Assembly: GCA_902783825.1 (NCBI GenBank)
Contig: CACZSJ010000215.1
Location: 1 to 26,430, forward strand
DNA length: 26,430 nt
Source: Oscillospiraceae bacterium
GTDB lineage: Bacteria; Bacillota; Clostridia; Oscillospirales; Oscillospiraceae
Direction of reading: 5' to 3'
Part shown: positions 21,768 to 26,430 of the stretch, piece after piece
Numbering within the stretch: position 1 is the first letter of the stretch
Layout of the letters: every line of letters starts with the position of its first letter
Notes under the pieces: generated by a model
What the model saw: only the letters and a program-made list of their open reading frames with translations
Database searches by the model: none
Told to the model about the DNA's origin: nothing
Position numbers and translations under genes: made by a program

Positions 21768-23425
21768 AAAGCAAAAACACCATGCCCTTTTACATGGATC
21801 CATGGTTTTGGGTCAAGTTGATGGTGTTTGTCATTTTCGCGCTGTTTCTTGTCTGGCCTTTTTCCTCCATCATCATCAACGCCTTTAAAAGCAATAAAGT
21901 TGACGGTTTTACCCTGAACAACTTCGACAAGTTCTTTAACAAGAAGTATTACTATGGAGCCTTGTGGAACAGCGTAGCCGTCTCTGTTGTCCCCACCATC
22001 GTTGCCGTTATTCTGGGCGTCCCAATGGCCTATCTGATGACCCGATACAACGTGTGGGGAAAAAAGCTGTGGCACATTCTGGCCATTCTCTCCTTGATGA
22101 GCCCTCCTTTCCTGGGTGCCTACGCTTGGATCATGCTCTTTGGCCGCGCAGGCTCCGTAACCACGTTTTTGGCCAAGTACGGCATCACCATCGGCACCAT
22201 TTACGGCTTCGGCGGTATCAGCACCGTGCTGGCGCTGAAACTCTATCCTTACATCTACATGTACACCTCCGGCGCCATGGAGAGCATTGACAGTTCTCTG
22301 GAGGAATGCGCGGAAAATCTGGGCAGTGACAGGCTGCGTCGCTTTGTGACCGTGACCATGCCAGTAGTCACCCCCTCCATCACCGCCGGCGCCCTGGTTG
22401 TGTTCATGAGCGCGCTGGCTGACTTCGGTACGCCCATGCTGCTGGGCGGCCAAGACTTTCGTACGCTTCCTGTGTTGATTTACAACGAGTATCTCAGCGA
22501 AACCGGCGGCAACGGCAATCTTGCTTCCGCGATTTCCATCATCATTGTGATCATCACACTGGTCATGCTCCTGGTACAGAAAACATGGGTCAGCCGACGC
22601 AACTACGTGATGAGCGCGCTGCGCCCGCCCAAAGAGATCGAAGTCCACGGCTTCAAACGCTTTTTGGTGACGCTGCCGGTGTTCCTCATCAGCTTTGTCT
22701 CCTTCCTGCCGCAGATCGTTGTCTGCGCCAGCTCCTTCCAGCACACCAACTATTCCAGCTTTACCGGCGGTTTTACCTTTGAGAACTACCAAAACCTGGG
22801 TTCCCGCCTTTGGTCGAGCTTGGCCAATACCTTCACCTATTCCCTCACGGCCATGGTCTTCATCGTGATCATCGGCATTCTCATGTCCTACGCCATTGTG
22901 CGCAGGAAGGGCAAAACCGGCGGCCTTCTGGATATGCTGCTGATGGCGCCGTACGTGATTCCCGGCTCGGTTCTGGGTCTCTGCTATATTGTGACCTTTA
23001 ACGTGAAGCCTTTAATTCTCACCGGCACGGCAACCATCATCATCATCTCCTACATCATTCGTAAGCTGCCATACACAGTCCGAAGTGCCAGCGCATTTCT
23101 CATGCAGATGGATCCCAGTGTGGAGGAGGCCTCCATCAATCTGGGAGTACCGCCAATGAAAACCTTCTGGAAGGTTACTGCCCGCCTGATGCTGCCGGGC
23201 GTATTCTCCGGCGCAATCCTCTCCTGGGTCACCTGTATCAACGAGTTAAGCTGTTCCATCATGCTCTCCTCCGGCAGGAACAACACCCTGACCATTGAAG
23301 CATATACCAACATCGTACGCAACAGCGTCGGCTCCGGCGCGGCCCTTTCGGCCATTCTGACCGTTACCAGCGCCGTGATCCTCATCATTGCGCTGCGCGC
23401 TACGAAAGGAAAAATCAGCGTATGA
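21761..23425 (+). CDS. ABC importer fused permease (two-domain, FbpB/AfuB-type)
   Basis: The 554-residue protein contains two binding-protein-dependent permease domains in one chain, with about 12 membrane segments. The first domain spans about 10-285 and the second about 300-550. Each has an EAA-type coupling loop: EECAENLGSDRLRRFVTVTM and EEASINLGVPPMKTFWKVTA. This one-chain arrangement is typical of the FbpB/AfuB group, so no second permease gene is needed. The GAGGAGG ribosome site lies in the end of the ATPase gene. Its stop overlaps the HAD gene by four bases. Confidence 0.94.
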   Translation: MLKSKNTMPFYMDPWFWVKLMVFVIFALFLVWPFSSIIINAFKSNKVDGFTLNNFDKFFNKKYYYGALWNSVAVSVVPTIVAVILGVPMAYLMTRYNVWGKKLWHILAILSLMSPPFLGAYAWIMLFGRAGSVTTFLAKYGITIGTIYGFGGISTVLALKLYPYIYMYTSGAMESIDSSLEECAENLGSDRLRRFVTVTMPVVTPSITAGALVVFMSALADFGTPMLLGGQDFRTLPVLIYNEYLSETGGNGNLASAISIIIVIITLVMLLVQKTWVSRRNYVMSALRPPKEIEVHGFKRFLVTLPVFLISFVSFLPQIVVCASSFQHTNYSSFTGGFTFENYQNLGSRLWSSLANTFTYSLTAMVFIVIIGILMSYAIVRRKGKTGGLLDMLLMAPYVIPGSVLGLCYIVTFNVKPLILTGTATIIIISYIIRKLPYTVRSASAFLMQMDPSVEEASINLGVPPMKTFWKVTARLMLPGVFSGAILSWVTCINELSCSIMLSSGRNNTLTIEAYTNIVRNSVGSGAALSAILTVTSAVILIIALRATKGKISV

Positions 23426-24036
23426 TCCGAAACGTCATTTTTGACATGGGAAACGTGCTGATCCGTTTTGATCCCATGTATTTCATGGAGCGTCTCGGCA
23501 TTCAGGGGGATGACAAGCCCCTTCTGATGCGCGAAGTTTTTCAATCCTTAGAGTGGTCGCGCATGGATCGTGGATCTCTGACGGATGAAGACGCGGTCAA
23601 ACTCATCTGCCGACGGGTTCCCTCCCATCTGCACGAGGCTATTCACAAACTGGTCTGCTTCTGGGATCAGCCTATCCTGGAGATTCCGGGGATGTACGAG
23701 CTGGTCCAGGAACTGAAGGAGCTGGGATACGGCGTCTATCTGCTCTCTAATGCCAGCTTCCGCCAGCATGACTATTGGCCCAGAGTTCCAGCTCACGTGT
23801 TCTTTGACGGCACTCTGATTTCGGCAGATGTACTATTGATCAAGCCCCAGCCGGATATCTACCGTCTGCTCTGTGAACGCTTTCATCTCAACCCGGAGGA
23901 ATGCTTTTTCATTGACGATTCATCCCAAAATGTTGAAGGTGCCTTCTTCTGCGGGATTCCCGGCGCTGTCTTCCACGGCGACGCCGTGGAAGTACGTCAA
24001 AAGCTGCTTGCCGCAGGTGTTCCCGTTTCTCTTTAA
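23422..24036 (+). CDS. HAD-superfamily phosphatase (YihX/HAD-IA type)
   Basis: The 204-residue cytoplasmic hydrolase has motif I VIFDMGNVLIRFD with nucleophile Asp8. Position +2 is Gly, as in YihX-like members. A four-helix cap spans about 15-85, motif II is YLLSNAS, motif III is Lys in IKPQPDIY, and motif IV is FIDDSSQNVEGA. E. coli YihX acts on alpha-glucose-1-phosphate; related proteins hydrolyse assorted sugar phosphates. It overlaps the permease gene by four bases (ATGA), so it is part of the importer operon. Its presence suggests that the imported substrate, or its first product, carries a phosphate (inference). Confidence 0.92.
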   Translation: MIRNVIFDMGNVLIRFDPMYFMERLGIQGDDKPLLMREVFQSLEWSRMDRGSLTDEDAVKLICRRVPSHLHEAIHKLVCFWDQPILEIPGMYELVQELKELGYGVYLLSNASFRQHDYWPRVPAHVFFDGTLISADVLLIKPQPDIYRLLCERFHLNPEECFFIDDSSQNVEGAFFCGIPGAVFHGDAVEVRQKLLAAGVPVSL

Positions 24037-24049
24037 GCACTCTATCATC

Positions 24050-24095
24050 AGCAAAGGACCGCAGCATCGTGCTGCGGTCCTTTGCTTTGCTTTTT
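24050..24095. terminator. Terminator between HAD gene and ompA/motB-like gene
   Basis: AGCAAAGGACCGCAGC (24050-24065), loop ATCGT, GCTGCGGTCCTTTGCT (24071-24086): 16 perfect pairs, followed by TTGCTTTTT on the plus strand. It lies between convergent genes. The plus-strand T-tract is strong, and on the minus strand it can also serve the motor operon, whose stop is 12 bases away. Confidence 0.93.
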
Positions 24096-24106
24096 ATCAA
24101 AACACT

Positions 24107-25144
24107 TCAGCCGTCTGACGTCTGGGGAGCCCCGGGCACATCCAGATCCAGGTAGCTCTCCACAATGTCCATGATGCTGTCATCCTTGAGGATGATGGAA
24201 ATTTCAATGCGACGGTTTTCGCTGCGGCCTTCCTCGGTGTCGTTACTGGCAACGGGGCGCGTCTCGCCGTAGCCTGCCGCGCAGAAGTATGATGCGTGAC
24301 GGCTCAGCCGTCCTGCCTGACCGGTGAGCAGATAATCGAGCACGGCATTGGCGCGGTCGGTGGAAAGAACGCGATTGTCCGCGTCGGTGCCGGTACTGTC
24401 GGTATGGCCGGATATCACGATGCTGTCCACATAGCGGACGTTATCGCTGTCCTTCAAGAAGGCCTCAAACACTGTCACCAGCTGATTGAGCGCCGGAGCC
24501 GCTTCGGGCTTAATCTCAGAGGAGCCCACGTCAAAGAGGATGCTCTCATCCAGCACAATGTTGCCGCTTTGCCCGATGCTCACCTTGGACGCGTCCCCCA
24601 TCACCTTTGCCACGGAATCCCGGATCTGCTCCAGAATCGACAGGCGCAGCACGGCAATGGTCTGCATCTGGCTGCGCATGGCCAGCAGCTCTTCACTGGC
24701 CGCCTTCACATACTCCTCCTGCTTCCCGATCAGGGCCTTCTGATCGGCAAGGAGCTTGCTTTGTGACGCCAGATCCTGCTGCTGCTGGGTCAGAGTCAGC
24801 TTGGCTTCGTCCAGATCGATGGTGATCTTCTCCAGGTCGCTCTGCGCCTTTTCCACCTGCTGCAGGGTCAAAGCCAGGCTCTTTTCCTTTTCCTCCAGTT
24901 CCAGCTGAGCGGTAGTCAGGCGCTCTTCAGTCCCGATCAGCCGCTCCTCCGTGCTTTGCAGGCGCTCTTGGGTGCTCTGCAAATTGTTGCCGGTAATCAA
25001 ATTCTGAATATAGGCCAGCAGCATCAGGAAAAACAGGATGAGCGCAACCGCCGACATCATGTCCGCATAAGATGGCCAGAAGCCCTGCTCCCCGTCTGAG
25101 GACCGGACCTGGGCATCGGTACGCCCCGCATACTGTCTCCTCAT
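24107..25144 (-). CDS. MotB/OmpA-like peptidoglycan-binding motor subunit (ZorB-like)
   Basis: The 345-residue protein has a short cytoplasmic N-terminus and one membrane helix (about 26-46) preceded by GFWPSYADMM with the putative proton-carrying Asp28. A long coiled coil (about 52-165) begins with four near-identical heptads (55-82). A C-terminal OmpA-like domain (about 195-325) has FDVGSSEIKPEA, ISGHTDSTG, LSTDRANAVLDYL and NRRIEISI, which includes the Asp and Arg that bind diaminopimelate in peptidoglycan. The SYADMM entry resembles ZorB of the Zorya phage-defence system more than flagellar MotB. Its start overlaps the stop of the stator gene by four bases. It probably anchors an ion-driven motor to the cell wall; what the motor drives is unknown. 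Confidence 0.92.
   Translation of the reverse strand: MRRQYAGRTDAQVRSSDGEQGFWPSYADMMSAVALILFFLMLLAYIQNLITGNNLQSTQERLQSTEERLIGTEERLTTAQLELEEKEKSLALTLQQVEKAQSDLEKITIDLDEAKLTLTQQQQDLASQSKLLADQKALIGKQEEYVKAASEELLAMRSQMQTIAVLRLSILEQIRDSVAKVMGDASKVSIGQSGNIVLDESILFDVGSSEIKPEAAPALNQLVTVFEAFLKDSDNVRYVDSIVISGHTDSTGTDADNRVLSTDRANAVLDYLLTGQAGRLSRHASYFCAAGYGETRPVASNDTEEGRSENRRIEISIILKDDSIMDIVESYLDLDVPGAPQTSDG
24899..24982 (-). repeat. Four tandem heptad repeats in the coiled coil of the MotB/OmpA-like protein
   Basis: The codons for residues 55-82 spell LQSTQER, LQSTEER, LIGTEER and LTTAQLE, a 21-base period repeated four times. It marks the start of the coiled coil just outside the membrane. Such short repeats can expand or contract in frame and alter stalk length. 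Confidence 0.7.
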
Positions 25145-26088
25145 GAGCGTGCCCCCTCAATACGGCGGTAGATCTCTCGCAGGGCGGAAGACAGATCTCG
25201 CACGGCGAGATCCATACGCTCTACGCTGCCGCGCAGATTGTAGTCCACTTCGGAGAAATCATGAACACCCTCGTTGAATTTCACAACACTCTTGTCGAAA
25301 TCCTCCACCATGAGCTTGCCGCTTTCCATAGCCCTGCTCAGTGCCTTGGCGGAGGCGCTGGTGGCATCGATATATGCGGCGCTGGCGGTGTTGATTCCAG
25401 ACTTGAACTCGCTTACCGCCGCGTCCAGAGCCTGCACCATGCGTTTGACCAGATCTGCGTCGTTTTTCGCCGCTTCGGTGTACAACGAAGGGGCAATCTC
25501 CGTATCCAGCCAAAGCTCCAGCCGCGTTTCCAGCTTTTCCCGCTGGCTCTGCGGATTGAAAATCGTGCGCAGGATGGTCAGCAGAATGGAACAGCCCGCG
25601 CCCACCAAGGAGGTATAGAAGGCAACGCCCATGCCCGACAAAGCCGACAGCAGACCGCCGCCCACGCTATCCATGACGCTGAGCCACTCGGAGCTGTTGC
25701 TCACGCCGATCAGCTCTGTCAGAGACGCCACCGAAAGACTTAGGCCCAGGAACGTGCCAAACAGGCCCAGGGTGACGAACAGCGACACGGCGTTGTTCAA
25801 AAAACGCTCACACAGCAGCAGTCCAGAAAGACGGCTGCCGATGGTATTGCTGATGATGGCCGGTGTATTCACGTCCTGTCCGTATTGCTTATAGGCCGCT
25901 ATGTACTCTGTAAGCAGCGCGCCCCGGAAGCCCTTCCCTTCCTCAGCGCCGCCTCTGGCTTTGCCCGCCAGGGCTTTATAGCGCAAATAGGTATGAAACA
26001 GCAGGACGACCGACAGCACGAACAAAATCGCGATGATCACAATCACCACGAAACCGGCTGCCGGCATATTTCGCAGAATACTCAGCAT
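25141..26088 (-). CDS. MotA/TolQ/ExbB-family stator protein (ZorA-like)
   Basis: The 315-residue inner-membrane protein has an N-terminal membrane helix (about 12-32) and a cytoplasmic helical segment (38-98). The MotA/TolQ/ExbB core (about 99-178) carries VTLGLFGTFLGLSL and GGGLLSALSGMGVAFYTSLVG, the pore-lining helices with conserved Gly/Thr/Ser. A helical, Ala/Ser-rich cytoplasmic tail (about 180-315) is predicted to coil. GGAGGG precedes the start at 26088. The family forms pentamers around two MotB/ExbD-type helices. ZorA of Zorya has the same layout but a much longer tail (from memory about 700 residues in E. coli). It is first of a two-gene operon. Confidence 0.88.
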   Translation of the reverse strand: MLSILRNMPAAGFVVIVIIAILFVLSVVLLFHTYLRYKALAGKARGGAEEGKGFRGALLTEYIAAYKQYGQDVNTPAIISNTIGSRLSGLLLCERFLNNAVSLFVTLGLFGTFLGLSLSVASLTELIGVSNSSEWLSVMDSVGGGLLSALSGMGVAFYTSLVGAGCSILLTILRTIFNPQSQREKLETRLELWLDTEIAPSLYTEAAKNDADLVKRMVQALDAAVSEFKSGINTASAAYIDATSASAKALSRAMESGKLMVEDFDKSVVKFNEGVHDFSEVDYNLRGSVERMDLAVRDLSSALREIYRRIEGARS

Positions 26089-26153
26089 CCATATCCCTCC
26101 CCTTGGATCTTTCTGTTGTCTGTCTGCCGACAAATGCTGTCGGAGACAGCTGC

Positions 26154-26182
26154 ATTATAGCAAAGCTTGCGTAAAATGGCAA
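26154..26182 (-). promoter_or_regulatory. Promoter of the motor operon
   Basis: On the minus strand: -35 TTGCCA (plus 26177-26182), 17-base spacer, -10 TATAAT (plus 26154-26159). The leader is about 60 bases. It contains CTGTC/GACAG and TGTCGG elements (about 26118-26150) able to form small hairpins. A housekeeping-strength promoter argues for routine expression. Confidence 0.83.
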
Positions 26183-26430
26183 ATCCACTGCCCCGATCAC
26201 TTGACGCTTATTGGAAGAAGATGTTCCCAAAAGATAATGAACAGTCCTACCGAAGCCGGCACTTTGCGGCACAGCATGCGATGGCTCGCAGAAAACAAGA
26301 AAACTACTTCTGCCTTGGTAGACAAATTTCCTCCTGACAATATTCTGATTCATTCAAAATCTACAACTCAATATTTCGGATGGAAACAAGAAATCCGAAC
26401 CCTTGACCAATCGGTCTAAGGTTCGGATTA
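26183..26430. other. Right-edge interval without a supported gene
   Basis: No recognised gene lies between the motor promoter and the window edge. A possible 38-codon plus-strand ORF (26221-26337, GGAAGAAG directly before the ATG) encodes a basic peptide of no known family, and a longer plus-strand frame ends at 26419. Neither has convincing support. The interval ends in the inverted repeat at 26392-26429. Confidence 0.4.
26392..26429. terminator. Inverted repeat at the right edge, possible terminator
   Basis: AATCCGAACC (26392-26401) pairs with GGTTCGGATT (26420-26429), ten perfect pairs. Inside, GACC and GGTC add a second short stem. On the minus strand the 3' side continues TTTCTTGTTT, so it could terminate a minus-strand gene located beyond the right edge, isolating the motor operon. 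The plus-strand tail is cut off by the window. Confidence 0.55.

Noticed and set aside
21764..22792. Minus-strand open frame of 342 codons opposite the fused permease
   Set aside because: His/Gly/Asp-rich low-complexity translation with no start signals; antisense of the permease.
24107..26088. Complete Zorya defence system
   Set aside because: Only ZorA/ZorB-like genes are present; no zorC, zorD, zorE or other effector is seen in the window, so the name Zorya is not used.
26033..26419. Plus-strand ORF at the right edge
   Set aside because: Its first part is antisense to the stator gene and its end is the inverted repeat; no ribosome site at the long start. A shorter 38-codon ORF at 26221 was kept only as a remark.
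1..26430. CRISPR array, insertion sequence, prophage or integrative element
   Set aside because: No regularly spaced repeats, transposase, integrase or phage structural genes were found; the tRNA-Gly shows no nearby integrase or duplicated 3' end.

Overview
The window looks like chromosomal DNA from an anaerobic Firmicute of class Clostridia, most likely an Oscillospirales (Ruminococcaceae/Oscillospiraceae-type) gut bacterium. This is inferred, not proven. The clues are the family set (YerC/TrpR-like regulator heading a short-HisG/HisZ his operon, DUF4364, a DUF421+DUF4363 pair, NrdR, AsnA, SPFH/TPM/zinc-ribbon envelope proteins), Firmicute-type AGGAGG ribosome sites, sigma-A promoters, and a base composition a little above 50% GC by eye. 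No CRISPR array, insertion sequence, phage gene or integrase was seen. Nearly all the DNA is coding.

Layout. (1) 1-6322, minus strand: a histidine operon yerC-hisZ-hisG-hisD-hisC-hisB-hisH-hisA-hisF (hisF runs off the left edge). Most junctions are overlapping ATGA stop/starts, and one consensus promoter lies at 6370-6398. (2) 6469-6591: an unlisted 40-residue ORF with a strong ribosome site. (3) 6728-10945, minus: a four-gene membrane module (SPFH/triple-zinc-ribbon protein, lipoprotein, double-zinc-ribbon membrane protein, TPM-domain protein) resembling Bacillus subtilis YdjI/YdjG/YdjH, with no PspA (YdjF) alongside. (4) 11076-11270: a gene-free stretch of four strong hairpins, then tRNA-Gly(CCC), a terminator and thiamine pyrophosphokinase on the plus strand. 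(5) 12136-13680, minus: DUF4364 regulator and asnA. (6) 13823-14614, plus: a 263-residue protein of unknown function. (7) 14697-17463, minus: an amino-sugar cluster (NagB-like protein, GlmM, left-handed beta-helix acyltransferase). (8) 17532-18589, plus: DUF421 (YetF) and DUF4363; nrdR converges on them. (9) 19350-24095, plus: a binding-protein ABC importer with a fused permease and a terminal HAD phosphatase, from a perfect consensus promoter, with two terminator-like hairpins after the binding-protein gene. (10) 24107-26088, minus: a two-gene ion-motor pair (MotA/TolQ/ExbB-like stator and MotB/OmpA-like peptidoglycan binder) resembling ZorA/ZorB, but without Zorya effector genes on the side that can be seen.

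How the parts work together. The his genes carry PRPP and ATP to histidine. HisZ is the regulatory partner of the short HisG, and YerC is the likely local repressor. NagB-like/GlmM/beta-helix genes point to amino-sugar flux toward cell-wall precursors. The importer is of the FbpABC/AfuABC type; its HAD phosphatase and the lack of an adjacent tyrosine pair in the binding protein favour a phosphorylated organic substrate over iron. The most interesting regions are the stand-alone ZorAB-like motor, the PspA-less YdjGHI-like module with its own lipoprotein, the 40-residue ORF, the hairpin cluster before the tRNA, and a NagB homologue lacking its catalytic aspartate.
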